Shown: in pieces, positions 26,932 through 35,225 of the stretch
Layout of the letters: every line of letters begins with the position of its first letter
Numbering within the stretch: the stretch's first letter is position 1
Assembly (NCBI GenBank): GCA_947073765.1
Contig: CAMTMZ010000009.1
Span: 1 to 64,000 of the forward strand
Reading direction: 5' to 3'
DNA from: an uncultured Bacillota bacterium
GTDB lineage: Bacteria; Bacillota; Clostridia; Oscillospirales; Oscillospiraceae
Length of the DNA: 64,000 nucleotides
Translations under genes and position numbers: made by a program
The notes under the pieces: generated by a model
Database searches by the model: none
What the model saw: only the letters and a program-made list of their open reading frames with translations
What the model was told of the DNA's origin: nothing

Positions 26932-27021
26932 CGCTCTGCCCTTACCATAATTTAGAACAATTTATTCAAATTGTCAATAGAACAAATTGTTCTGACGTAT
27001 CCTGTTACCGGGTGATAAAAT

Positions 27022-27228
27022 TTGGAACGATACCGGAGGATACGCGACCTGCGGGAAGATAAGGATCTGACTCAGGCCAAAGTGGGGGCCGCTATTAATG
27101 TGCCCCAGCGCACTTATGCCTACTACGAGAGCGGGCAGCGGATGATTCCGCCCCAGGTTCTATGCGCCCTGGCTGACTTCTACCACGTCAGCGTGGACTA
27201 CATACTGGAGCGCACAGACCAAAAATGA
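27022..27228 (+). CDS. Small XRE-family transcriptional regulator
   Basis: A 68-residue single-domain HTH protein: RIRDLREDKDLTQAKVGAAINVPQRTYAYYESGQRMIPPQVLCALADFYHVSVDYILERTDQ, the canonical XRE fold. The start is a TTG at 27022 with GGTGAT about 6 nt upstream. The preceding 90 bp are AT-rich with an ATTTAGAACAATTTATTCAA stretch that may hold a promoter or operator. It may act with the regulator 90 bp upstream. Confidence 0.75.
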   Translation: MERYRRIRDLREDKDLTQAKVGAAINVPQRTYAYYESGQRMIPPQVLCALADFYHVSVDYILERTDQK

Positions 27229-27247
27229 TTAAATGAAACGGTCCCCC

Positions 27248-27276
27248 TTGACAAATGTCCGAAATCAGACTACACT
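27248..27276 (+). promoter_or_regulatory. Promoter of the marR-MATE operon
   Basis: TTGACA (27248-27253), a 17-bp spacer and TACACT (27271-27276). The spacer and -10 are covered by the left arm of a 19-bp inverted repeat. Confidence 0.7.
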
Positions 27277-27298
27277 ATGAGTCTGGTTTCGGACATTT
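27253..27298. promoter_or_regulatory. MarR-type operator (19-bp inverted repeat)
   Basis: AAATGTCCGAAATCAGACT (27253-27271) and AGTCTGGTTTCGGACATTT (27280-27298) match in 18 of 19 positions, with an 8-bp gap. The repeat overlaps the promoter spacer, the -10 and the likely transcription start, 21 bp ahead of the MarR-family start codon. It is a clear candidate for autorepression. Confidence 0.75.
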
Positions 27299-27318
27299 AA
27301 CATTCAGGGGGAGCTGCT

Positions 27319-27771
27319 ATGGAGTTTCGACAGTTCAATGAAGAATATGGACGCCTGTATAAGGAGGATGACAGCCTGTACCGCCGGCTGGCCCGGCATT
27401 TCGGTCTGTCCGAGTCCTCCTTTTGGATCCTCTACTCCTTGGAGGCCAGTTCTCAGCCCCTGACCCAGGCGGACCTGAGCGGCTGGCTGTACCTCAGCAA
27501 ACAGACGGTGAACTCCGGGCTGAAGCAGCTGGAGCAGGAGGGCCACATCCGCCTCACCGACGGCCCCGGGAGGAAGAAATATCTCCAGCTTACCGACCAA
27601 GGCCAGGCTCTTACAGCACGTACCGTCCGCCGGGTACTGGAACTGGAGGAGCGGGCCTTTCTCGCCATGACGCCGGAGGAACAGGACGGACTTCTCCGCC
27701 TGACCCGCCGCCATCTGGAGCTGATGCTCCTGGAGTCTGAGCCAATGTTAAACACCCCCCGGGAGGAATAA
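27319..27771 (+). CDS. MarR-family transcriptional regulator
   Basis: A 150-residue winged-helix protein. The central region (QPLTQADLSGWLYLSKQTVNSGLKQLEQEGHIRLTDGPGRKKYLQLTDQG) has the recognition helix and the D-x-R/G wing of MarR proteins. The N- and C-terminal helices fit dimerisation. It sits 6 bp before a MATE efflux gene and behind a promoter overlapped by a long inverted repeat, so it probably represses its own operon and is relieved by a pump substrate. Confidence 0.9.
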   Translation: MEFRQFNEEYGRLYKEDDSLYRRLARHFGLSESSFWILYSLEASSQPLTQADLSGWLYLSKQTVNSGLKQLEQEGHIRLTDGPGRKKYLQLTDQGQALTARTVRRVLELEERAFLAMTPEEQDGLLRLTRRHLELMLLESEPMLNTPREE

Positions 27772-27777
27772 ATTTTT

Positions 27778-29109
27778 ATGCAAATCAAGCTCTCTGACCA
27801 CTTCACCTACACCAAGCTGATCCGTTTCACCCTGCCATCTATTGTAATGATGATTTTCACCTCTATTTACAGTGTGGTGGATGGGCTGTTCGTCTCCAAC
27901 CTGGTGGGAGAAAACGCCCTGTCAGCGGTCAATATTATTTTTCCTGTGTCCATGATCCTGTCCGCCGCCGGCTTTATGCTGGGCTCCGGCGGCAGTGCTG
28001 TGGTGGCCCGTACCATGGGCGAGGGCAAACCTGACCTGGCTAACCGTTACTTCTCCATGATTGTTCTGGTAACACTGGCACTTGGAATGGTGTTCTCAGT
28101 GGGGGGCGCACTTCTCATCCAGCCCATCGCCCGGCTGGCCGGAGCCAGCGACCTGTTGATGGATGACTGTATCGCCTATGGCCGGATTCTGTTGGGCGGC
28201 AGTGTGGTGTTCATGCTCCAGGTGGCCTTTCAGGTCTTTTTTGTCACCGCCGAGCTGCCTAAAACGGGCCTTTTCTTCTCTCTGGCCGCCGGCGCCGCCA
28301 ACATCATAATGGACTATGTGCTCATTGGCCCGCTGAACATGGGCATCTCCGGGGCCGCCTGGGGCACCGTGTTCAGCTATGCCGTGGGAGGCCTGCTCCC
28401 CCTGGCCTACTTTCTCCGCCCCTCCAAAGGGGCCCTGCGGCTTTGCCGGACAAAGCTATACTGGCGGGAGCTGAAAAACGCCTGCTCCAACGGCTCCTCC
28501 GAGCTGATGAGCAACCTTTCCGCCTCTGTTGTGAGCATCCTGTTTAATCTTCAGCTCATGCGCATCATCGGGGAGTCAGGGGTGGCGGCTTACTCGGTGA
28601 TGATGTATGTGGACTTTGCCTTCGCGGCGGTGTTTTTGGGCTTTTCTATGGGCAGCGGCCCTATTATCAGCTTCCACTTTGGGTCAAACAACCGGGAAGA
28701 GCTGAAAAATGTCTTTCAAAAGAGCATTTCTGTAGTCACAGCGGCCTCTCTGGCCATGGTCGCCCTGTCGGAAGTGCTGGCCCGGCCTCTGTCCGCCGCC
28801 TTCGTGGGCTACAGCCCGGAGCTGCTGGAGCTGACTGTCCACGGCTTCCGCCTCTTCGCTTTGAGCTACCTGTTTGTGGGCTTTGGCATCTTTGGTTCCG
28901 CCTTCTTCACCGCGCTGTGCAATGGCCCTGTCTCCGCTCTCATCTCCTTTCTGCGCACCTTCCTGTTCCGGGGAGGAATGGTACTCCTCCTCCCCCTGGT
29001 ACTGGACCTGGACGGTATCTGGCTGGCCGTAGTGGTGGCTGACGGCATGGGCGCGGCCGTGGCCCTGGGACTGATCTGGAGATACCGCGGCAGATATCAC
29101 TACTGGTAA
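27778..29109 (+). CDS. MATE-family multidrug efflux transporter
   Basis: A 443-residue protein with about 12 hydrophobic segments in two MatE halves. The N-terminal half has [21 protein letters not shown] and [15 protein letters not shown]; the second half has [17 protein letters not shown]. The family exports drugs or metabolites in exchange for Na+ or H+. It is co-transcribed with the MarR-type gene. The substrate is unknown. Confidence 0.92.
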   Translation: MQIKLSDHFTYTKLIRFTLPSIVMMIFTSIYSVVDGLFVSNLVGENALSAVNIIFPVSMILSAAGFMLGSGGSAVVARTMGEGKPDLANRYFSMIVLVTLALGMVFSVGGALLIQPIARLAGASDLLMDDCIAYGRILLGGSVVFMLQVAFQVFFVTAELPKTGLFFSLAAGAANIIMDYVLIGPLNMGISGAAWGTVFSYAVGGLLPLAYFLRPSKGALRLCRTKLYWRELKNACSNGSSELMSNLSASVVSILFNLQLMRIIGESGVAAYSVMMYVDFAFAAVFLGFSMGSGPIISFHFGSNNREELKNVFQKSISVVTAASLAMVALSEVLARPLSAAFVGYSPELLELTVHGFRLFALSYLFVGFGIFGSAFFTALCNGPVSALISFLRTFLFRGGMVLLLPLVLDLDGIWLAVVVADGMGAAVALGLIWRYRGRYHYW

Positions 29110-29129
29110 GAAAATATTTTTCAGAAGCA

Positions 29130-29158
29130 TTGACAAATTTTCCCCACTTTGATATAAT
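29130..29158 (+). promoter_or_regulatory. Consensus sigma-A promoter of rubrerythrin
   Basis: TTGACA (29130-29135), a 17-bp spacer and TATAAT (29153-29158). It is fully consensus and implies strong constitutive expression. Confidence 0.85.
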
Positions 29159-29207
29159 GCATTTACCATTAATGCAAATAATTACTGTTAAGAAAGTGGG
29201 GATTAAC

Positions 29208-29744
29208 ATGCCTGAACTGAAGGGAAGCAAAACCGAACAGAACCTGTGGACCGCCTTTGCCGGAGAGAGCCAGGCCCGGAACAAATACACCTACTTCGCC
29301 TCCAAGGCCAAGAAGGAGGGCTACGTTCAAATTGCCCAGCTCTTTGAGGAGACTGCCGCCAACGAGAAGGAGCACGCCAAGATCTGGTTTAAGCTGCTGG
29401 ACGGCATCGGCACCACCGCTGAGAATCTGGAGGAAGCCGCCGCTGGCGAGAACTTTGAGTGGACCGACATGTACGCCAAGATGGCCCAGGAGGCCCGAGA
29501 GGAGGGCTTTGACCATATCGCCGCTCTGTTCGAGGGAGTGGCCAAAGTCGAGAAGGAGCATGAGGAGCGCTACCGCAAGCTGCTCTCCAACGTGAAGGAC
29601 GGCCTCGTCTTTTCCCGTGACGGCGACATGATCTGGCAGTGTGCCAACTGCGGCCACATCCACGTAGGTCCCAAGGCCCCGGAGGTCTGCCCCGTCTGCG
29701 CCCATTCTCAGGCCTACTTCCAGCTCAAGGCGGAAAACTACTAA
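29208..29744 (+). CDS. rbr: Rubrerythrin
   Basis: A 178-residue protein, [27 protein letters not shown]. The ferritin-like diiron domain has [13 protein letters not shown] and [11 protein letters not shown], then [12 protein letters not shown]. The C-terminal rubredoxin domain has [20 protein letters not shown], which holds one FeS4 centre. It reduces hydrogen peroxide in anaerobes. The start ATG 29208 follows AAGTGGGG. It has its own strong promoter and a terminator. Confidence 0.97.
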   Translation: MPELKGSKTEQNLWTAFAGESQARNKYTYFASKAKKEGYVQIAQLFEETAANEKEHAKIWFKLLDGIGTTAENLEEAAAGENFEWTDMYAKMAQEAREEGFDHIAALFEGVAKVEKEHEERYRKLLSNVKDGLVFSRDGDMIWQCANCGHIHVGPKAPEVCPVCAHSQAYFQLKAENY

Positions 29745-29754
29745 GCTATGTTTA

Positions 29755-29789
29755 AAGGCCGTCCCATCCACTAGGACCGGGGCGGCCTT
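29755..29789 (+). terminator. Terminator after rubrerythrin
   Basis: AAGGCCG-T-CCC pairs with GGG-G-CGGCCTT (one G-U pair) across a 13-nt loop. A T-rich tail (CTTTTTCTG) follows about 7 nt later. Confidence 0.6.
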
Positions 29790-29815
29790 CCTGCGCTTTT
29801 TCTGTCTCTTACCCC

Positions 29816-29844
29816 TTGCGTTGGCAGAAAAAAGGGGGTATAAT
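29816..29844 (+). promoter_or_regulatory. Promoter and short leader of purA
   Basis: TTGCGT (29816-29821), a 17-bp spacer and TATAAT (29839-29844). The leader down to the start codon (about 29851-29914) contains a small hairpin TTCGC-GGCT-GCGAA. TACCTCCG at the -10 edge is complementary to CGGAGGTA at the ribosome site, but it would lie at or before the transcript start, so RNA pairing is doubtful. Confidence 0.45.
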
Positions 29845-29914
29845 ACCTCCGTTACGGGGGCGGAAAAGGCAAACCCTTCGCGGCTGCGAATCCCGGTCCC
29901 CGGAGGTAACAAAT

Positions 29915-31207
29915 ATGGTAAAAGCGATTGTAGGCGCCAACTGGGGCGATGAGGGCAAGGGCAAGATCACCGATCTGCTGGCCCGGCAGTCCGATATTGT
30001 CATCCGCTTTCAGGGTGGCGCCAACGCCGGCCACACCATCATAAACGACTATGGCCGCTTTGCCCTGCACACTCTCCCCTCAGGGGTGTTTTACTCCCAC
30101 GTCACCAACATCATCGGCAACGGCGTGGCCCTGGACATCGCCAAACTGGCCGACGAGCTGGAGCAGCTCCAGGCTCAGGGAGTGCCCGCCCCCAGGCTTA
30201 TCGTCTCTGACCGGGCCCAGCTGCTCATGCCCTACCACGTCCTGCAGGATACCTATGAAGAACAGCGGCTGGGAGGGCGGGCCTTTGGCTCTACCAAGAG
30301 CGGCATCGCCCCCTTTTACTCGGACAAATACGCCAAAACGGGCATTCAGGTGTGCGACCTCTTTGATACACCTCGGCTCCAGCAGCGGCTCACCACCGCT
30401 GTGGAGCTGAAAAATGTCCTCTTCGCCCATCTGTACCACAAGCCCCCGGTGGACCCAAACCAGCTTATGGAACAGCTTCTCTCCCTGCGGGAGCGGGTCT
30501 GCCCCTGGGTGGGGAACACCGTCACCTTTGTCCATGATGCCCTGAAGCAGGGCAAAACCATTCTGCTGGAGGGCCAGCTAGGCTCCATGAAGGACCCTGA
30601 TCTGGGCATCTTCCCTATGACCACCTCCTCTCACACCCTGGCCGGCTACGGTTGTGTAGGGGCCTGCGTTCCCCCCACCGCTATCCAGGACGTAATTTCT
30701 GTCACTAAGGCCTACTCCTCCTGTGTGGGCTCCAGCGCCGAGCCCTTTGTCAGCGAACTCACCGGCCCCGCGGGGAACGAGCTGCGCCGCCGCGGCGGTG
30801 ACAAGGGCGAGTTTGGCGCCACCACTGGACGTCCCCGCCGTGTGGGCTGGTTCGATACTGTGGCCACCAAGTACGGCTGCATGGTCCAGGGGGCCACTCA
30901 GGTTGCCCTCACCTGCCTGGACGTGCTGGGCTATTTGGAAGAGATCCCTGTGTGCACCGGCTATGAGATCGACGGCCAGGTCACCCGCTCCTTTCCCACC
31001 ACCCCCGCCCTAATGCGGGCAAAGCCGGTTTTTACCACGCTCCCCGGCTGGAACTGTGATATTCGGGGCTGCACTGACTACAGCTCTCTCCCCAAAAATG
31101 CCCAGGCCTATGTGGACTTTTTGGAGCAGCACATCGACGCTCCCATCACCATGGTGTCCACTGGCCCCAGGCGGGAGGAGATGACCTATCGAACGGCCAG
31201 ACTCTAA
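29915..31207 (+). CDS. purA: Adenylosuccinate synthetase
   Basis: A 430-residue enzyme. The start is fixed by CGGAGGTAAC before ATG 29915 and the N-terminal motif VGANWGDEGKGKITDLL (the family P-loop GDEGKGK). FQGGANAGHTI, SDRAQLLMPYH, the GTP motif region and TGRPRRVGWFD are all present. It joins aspartate to IMP with GTP to form adenylosuccinate in AMP synthesis. The length fits the family. It is monocistronic by spacing. Confidence 0.97.
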   Translation: MVKAIVGANWGDEGKGKITDLLARQSDIVIRFQGGANAGHTIINDYGRFALHTLPSGVFYSHVTNIIGNGVALDIAKLADELEQLQAQGVPAPRLIVSDRAQLLMPYHVLQDTYEEQRLGGRAFGSTKSGIAPFYSDKYAKTGIQVCDLFDTPRLQQRLTTAVELKNVLFAHLYHKPPVDPNQLMEQLLSLRERVCPWVGNTVTFVHDALKQGKTILLEGQLGSMKDPDLGIFPMTTSSHTLAGYGCVGACVPPTAIQDVISVTKAYSSCVGSSAEPFVSELTGPAGNELRRRGGDKGEFGATTGRPRRVGWFDTVATKYGCMVQGATQVALTCLDVLGYLEEIPVCTGYEIDGQVTRSFPTTPALMRAKPVFTTLPGWNCDIRGCTDYSSLPKNAQAYVDFLEQHIDAPITMVSTGPRREEMTYRTARL

Positions 31208-31272
31208 CTCCCTGTCCCGCCGCAGTTCCCTCCCTCTACTCATCCGTGTCAATTACGCAAAAGGAGAAAACC

Positions 31273-33120
31273 ATGAAAAAACTCATTTCCTCTCTTCTCG
31301 CTCTGGCCCTGAGCTTATCTTTGGCCGCCGTGCCCGCCTCTGCCCTCACCCTGGAGGACGCCAAGCAGCTTCTGTCCGCCCACTATGTGGACGGCGTTCC
31401 TCCTGAGGTGCTGGAGCTGGACTCCCTGGACGCCATTCTGGAGGCTCTGGGCGATCCCTACACCTTTTATATGACTCCAGAACAGTATCAGTCCTTTGAA
31501 CAGGCTGTCAACGGCCGGGTGGTAGTGGGGATTGGCGCCACTGTGGAGACCGCCTATGACGGCGGCTACCGCGTCATGTCTGTCCTGCCTGATTCCCCCG
31601 CCCTGGAGGCGGGCATCCAGCCGGGAGATATTCTCACCGCCGTTGACGGTGTGCCCATGTCCCCGGAGGTGGACCCCCGGGTTCCCATCGTGGGTGAGGA
31701 GGGCATCCCCCTTACTCTAACCGTGAACCGCGGCGGCCAGATCCTGGACTTCTCACTCACCCGCCGGGCAGTAAACATCCCCATCGTCACTTATGACCGG
31801 GTGGGAGACGCCGGCGTTATTGACTGCCTCAGTTTCGGCGCCACCACCCCCCAATCCTTTCTGGAGGCCATCCGGGATCTGGAAGAGGATGTATCTCTGT
31901 GGATTGTGGACCTGCGCTCCAACCCCGGAGGTGACAGCGGCTCTACCGCCGTGGCCGCCAGCCTGTTCACCAGCGGCAAGGTAATGCTCTACTTCCGGGA
32001 CGGCGCCGGCAGCTACTACTACCGCCCCGGCATCCCCGGCGTCACCCAAAAGCCGGTCATTGTCCTCACCAGCGAGCACTCCGCCAGCGGCTCTGAGCTC
32101 TTCGCCGGCGACATCCGCACCTACCGCTCCGGCATCGCCCTGGGCCAGCGCACCCTGGGCAAGGGCACCGCCCAGATCGTGGTGGACGAATCCAACAGCT
32201 CCGTTATGGAGGGCGGCGAGGCATTGAAGATCACCGCCTACCGCTTTTTCGCCCCTGACGGCGCCACCAACCACATCATTGGTATCCTGCCAACCCTGCT
32301 TATTTCCCCAGAGAACACCACCGCCGCCGCCCTTCTGCTCGCCCATCCCAGCCCTCAGCGGGCCGCGGGCTGGTGCCGTTTGGATGTCGCGGACCACTCC
32401 TTCTACATCGATCTCCAGGAGGGCGTCACAGAGGACAACCGCTCTGCCTTCACCGAGCTGCTGGAGGCCATTCCACCCTCCGCCCAGCTGTACAAGGGGG
32501 CCGGCGTTCAAATGTGGGACGAAATCACCCCCGCCCAGCTGGCCCGGGAGCTGCGCCTGGACTTCACTCCCCGCGTCTTTTCCGACGCCGCGGACAGTCC
32601 CTATGCCCGGGAGATCAACACCCTGGCCGCTTACCTGATTCTCAACAACTCCTCCCCCTTCCAGCCTGGTGAGCCCATCGGCCGGGGGCAGTTTGCCTCT
32701 ATGGTGGCCAACGCTATGGATCTGCCCGCCGGCAAGGGCGCGAAATTCTCCGATGTCTCCGCCGACCATCCCTACTATGAGGCCATCAGCGCCATGTGCG
32801 ACATGGGCTTCCTCTCCGGCCATGGGGACGGCACCTTCGGCCCTGAGGACCCCATCACGTTTCAGGAGGCGGTGACCGTCCTGTCTGAAATGGCCGCCTG
32901 GACCAGCATGGACGGCTGGGAGCTGGACGGAACCCCCCTCCTGCCCGAGGAGCTGCTGGACTTCTACAACTACGACGACTGGGCCAGAATCCCCGCCCGG
33001 AACCTGTCTGTGCTGGAGGCCATGGTAGAGGGCTTTGCCCCCCAGGACCCGATCACCCGGGAGGCCGCCGCCGCCATGCTCTGCCGGCTGATGGAGAGCA
33101 TCCATTTGATTTGGGACTGA
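31273..33120 (+). CDS. Secreted S41-family peptidase with PDZ and C-terminal SLH-like domains
   Basis: A 615-residue protein. A signal peptide ends near PASA-LTLED (residue about 24). A PDZ domain follows (GIGATVETAYDGGYRVMSVLPDSPALEAGIQPGD). The protease core carries SEHSASGSELFAG (catalytic Ser) and TLGKGTAQ (Lys). From about residue 430 the sequence has two S-layer-homology-like repeats (FSDAADSPYAREINTLAAYL, FSDVSADHPYYEAISAMC with GDGTFGPEDPIT). C-terminal processing peptidases cut secreted proteins; the SLH repeats suggest it is held at the cell wall. AAGGAG precedes ATG 31273. Confidence 0.88.
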   Translation: MKKLISSLLALALSLSLAAVPASALTLEDAKQLLSAHYVDGVPPEVLELDSLDAILEALGDPYTFYMTPEQYQSFEQAVNGRVVVGIGATVETAYDGGYRVMSVLPDSPALEAGIQPGDILTAVDGVPMSPEVDPRVPIVGEEGIPLTLTVNRGGQILDFSLTRRAVNIPIVTYDRVGDAGVIDCLSFGATTPQSFLEAIRDLEEDVSLWIVDLRSNPGGDSGSTAVAASLFTSGKVMLYFRDGAGSYYYRPGIPGVTQKPVIVLTSEHSASGSELFAGDIRTYRSGIALGQRTLGKGTAQIVVDESNSSVMEGGEALKITAYRFFAPDGATNHIIGILPTLLISPENTTAAALLLAHPSPQRAAGWCRLDVADHSFYIDLQEGVTEDNRSAFTELLEAIPPSAQLYKGAGVQMWDEITPAQLARELRLDFTPRVFSDAADSPYAREINTLAAYLILNNSSPFQPGEPIGRGQFASMVANAMDLPAGKGAKFSDVSADHPYYEAISAMCDMGFLSGHGDGTFGPEDPITFQEAVTVLSEMAAWTSMDGWELDGTPLLPEELLDFYNYDDWARIPARNLSVLEAMVEGFAPQDPITREAAAAMLCRLMESIHLIWD

Positions 33121-33131
33121 GTGAGAAAGGA

Positions 33132-34220
33132 ATGACAAAATTGACCAAGATTGATATTATTTCCGGGTTTTTAGGAGCTGGCAAAACCACTCTCATCAAA
33201 AAACTGCTGGACGAGTCCTTCAAGGGCGAAAAAATTGTCCTCATCGAAAACGAGTTTGGTGAAATCGGAATTGACGGCGGCTTTCTCAAAGACGCCGGGG
33301 TGGAGATCACCGAGATGAATTCCGGCTGTATCTGCTGCTCCCTGGTGGGAGACTTTGGCGCAGCCCTCAAGCAGGTGCTGGCCGACTATGCCCCCGCCCG
33401 CATCGTCATCGAGCCCTCCGGGGTAGGCAAGCTGTCCGACGTGGTGGCCGCTGTGGAGCGGGTCCAGGCCGAGGCCCCTGATCTGCACCTGAACAGCTTC
33501 GTCACTGTGGTAGATGCCGCCAAAGCCAAGGTATACATGAAAAACTTTGGAGAATTTTTCAACGACCAGGTGGAGCATGCCTGCGCCATCATCCTCTCCC
33601 GCACCCAGAAAATTGACCAGAACAAGCTGGATGGGGCAGTTTCCCTTCTGCGGGAGAAAAACCCCAAGGCGGCCATTCTCACCACCCCCTGGGACCAGCT
33701 CACCGGGGCGCAGATTCTCACCGCTATGGAGGGCGGCCGGGATCTGGCCCATGACTTGATGGAGGAAATTGGGCATCACGGACACCACCATCATCATGAG
33801 CATCATCACGATGGCCACGACCACTCCCACTGCGACCATGAGCACGGCCACTGTGAGCATGACCACGACCACCACCATGACCACGGTGACACCTGTACCG
33901 CCTGCTGCGGCCACGACCACCACCACGACCACCACGCCGACGAGGTGTTTACCTCCTGGGGCCGGGAGACTCCCCGGAAGTACAGCCGGGAGGAGCTTCA
34001 GGAGGCCCTGTCCGCCCTGGCTCTGGGGGAGGACTACGGCTACATTCTCCGGGCCAAGGGGATGGTCCCCTGCGAGGACGGGGAGACTTGGCTCCATTTC
34101 GACCTGGTGCCCGAGGAATTCCAAATCCGCTCCGGCCCCGCCGACTACACCGGCCGGCTGTGCGTCATTGGCGCTGAGCTGAAAGAGGATCAGCTGGAAA
34201 AGCTGTTCCTCCTGGCATGA
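33132..34220 (+). CDS. CobW-family GTPase with long His-rich metal-binding linker
   Basis: About 362 residues. Walker A GFLGAGKTT is at residues 12-20, the metal motif GCICCSL (CxCC) near 65, and a later guanine motif is present. Between about 214 and 271 there are dozens of His with Asp, Glu and Cys (for example HHGHHHHHEHHH, CTACCGHDHHH). A C-terminal CobW_C domain follows. Members with this layout are metallochaperones, often for zinc. The start is ambiguous: ATG 33132 has a ribosome site only 1-2 nt away, while TTG 33141 has better spacing. It is followed 12 bp later by a second CobW gene. Confidence 0.9.
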   Translation: MTKLTKIDIISGFLGAGKTTLIKKLLDESFKGEKIVLIENEFGEIGIDGGFLKDAGVEITEMNSGCICCSLVGDFGAALKQVLADYAPARIVIEPSGVGKLSDVVAAVERVQAEAPDLHLNSFVTVVDAAKAKVYMKNFGEFFNDQVEHACAIILSRTQKIDQNKLDGAVSLLREKNPKAAILTTPWDQLTGAQILTAMEGGRDLAHDLMEEIGHHGHHHHHEHHHDGHDHSHCDHEHGHCEHDHDHHHDHGDTCTACCGHDHHHDHHADEVFTSWGRETPRKYSREELQEALSALALGEDYGYILRAKGMVPCEDGETWLHFDLVPEEFQIRSGPADYTGRLCVIGAELKEDQLEKLFLLA

Positions 34221-34232
34221 TGAGGTGAGAAC

Positions 34233-35180
34233 ATGCCCGATTCACGGATTCCCCTCTATTTGATCACCGGCTTCCTAGACAGCGGTAAAACCACCCTCCT
34301 CTCCGACACACTGAACATGGACTACTTTAACGACGGCCAGCGCACCGTGCTCCTTATGTGCGAGGACGGTGAGGAGGCGTATGACCAGCAGTTTCTCTCC
34401 CAGCGCAACTGCCGCCTGATCCCCATCGAGGACCAGGAACAGCTGAACACCGAGTTCCTCAAGGAGCTCGACCGGCGCTATCAGCCAGAGCGGGTGTTGT
34501 TGGAATTTAACGGGATGTGGCCGGTGGACGTGCTGCGTAAGTGCCGCCTGCCCAAGTCATGGGGTCTCTATCAGGCCATTCATGTGGTGGATGGCTCCAC
34601 CTTTGAGATGTATCTGAACAACATGCAGTCTATGTTCATCGACATGGTCACCGAGGCGGACATGGTGCTGTTTAACCGCTGTGCCCCGGATATGCCCCTG
34701 TCCGGCTGGAAACGCTCTGTCCGGGCGGTGAACCGAATGTGTGAGATCGTCTTTGAGGATGTAAACGGGGAGGAACTGGAGGTGGAGGATGTTCTCCCCT
34801 ACTCTCTGGAACAGCCCCACATCACCCTGGAGGACCCGGACTACGGCATCTGGTATCTGGACATTCAGGAGCACCCGGACCGCTATGTGGGCAAGACCAT
34901 CACCTACAAGGCCCAAGCCATGACAGGGATGAAGCTGCCCCGAGGAGCTTTTGTTCCGGGCCGCAACGCTATGACCTGCTGTGTGGAGGACATCCGCTTT
35001 TTCGGCTTCCTGTGCAAGTACGGCAAAGCCCGGGCTCTGCGCAAGGGGGAGTGGATTACCATCACCGCTGAGATTCGCTGGGAACACGCCGATGTCTACG
35101 AGGACGAGGGCGTCGTCCTCTACGCCCAGTCGGTGGAGAAGGCTGAGCCTCCTGATGACCCGCTGGTATATTTCCGCTGA
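34233..35180 (+). CDS. CobW-like GTPase fused to a YcgQ/TIGR03943-like C-terminal domain
   Basis: A 315-residue protein. Walker A GFLDSGKTT is at about residues 13-21. The usual CxCC metal motif is missing; the equivalent region reads LLMCEDGEEAYD. After the GTPase half comes a domain with KAQAMTGMKLPRGAFVPGRNAMTCCVEDIRFFGFLCKYG, which resembles the C-terminal half of TIGR03943/YcgQ proteins found with permeases in zinc-related operons. It lies downstream of the His-rich CobW gene in the same operon, so both may serve one metal route. The domain assignment of the C-terminal half is from memory. Confidence 0.7.
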   Translation: MPDSRIPLYLITGFLDSGKTTLLSDTLNMDYFNDGQRTVLLMCEDGEEAYDQQFLSQRNCRLIPIEDQEQLNTEFLKELDRRYQPERVLLEFNGMWPVDVLRKCRLPKSWGLYQAIHVVDGSTFEMYLNNMQSMFIDMVTEADMVLFNRCAPDMPLSGWKRSVRAVNRMCEIVFEDVNGEELEVEDVLPYSLEQPHITLEDPDYGIWYLDIQEHPDRYVGKTITYKAQAMTGMKLPRGAFVPGRNAMTCCVEDIRFFGFLCKYGKARALRKGEWITITAEIRWEHADVYEDEGVVLYAQSVEKAEPPDDPLVYFR

Positions 35181-35181
35181 C

Positions 35182-35221
35182 AAAAAAATCAGCGCTCCCT
35201 CACTGGGAACGCTGATTTTTT
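35182..35221. terminator. Bidirectional terminator between the CobW and NSS genes
   Basis: AAAAAATCAGCG and CGCTGATTTTTT are perfect 12-bp arms with a 15-nt loop, A-run on the left and T-run on the right, so it can stop both converging transcripts. Confidence 0.85.
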
Positions 35222-35225
35222 ACGT

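Noticed and set aside
29851..29914. Resemblance of the purA leader (GGCAAACCC) to a c-di-GMP-I riboswitch
   Set aside because: The second conserved part and the long paired arms are missing, and the region is too short.
33775..33945. Repetitive CAC/CAT/GAC-rich DNA that might be a microsatellite or CRISPR-like repeat
   Set aside because: It encodes a His/Asp-rich linker in frame within a CobW gene. Repeat units are irregular.
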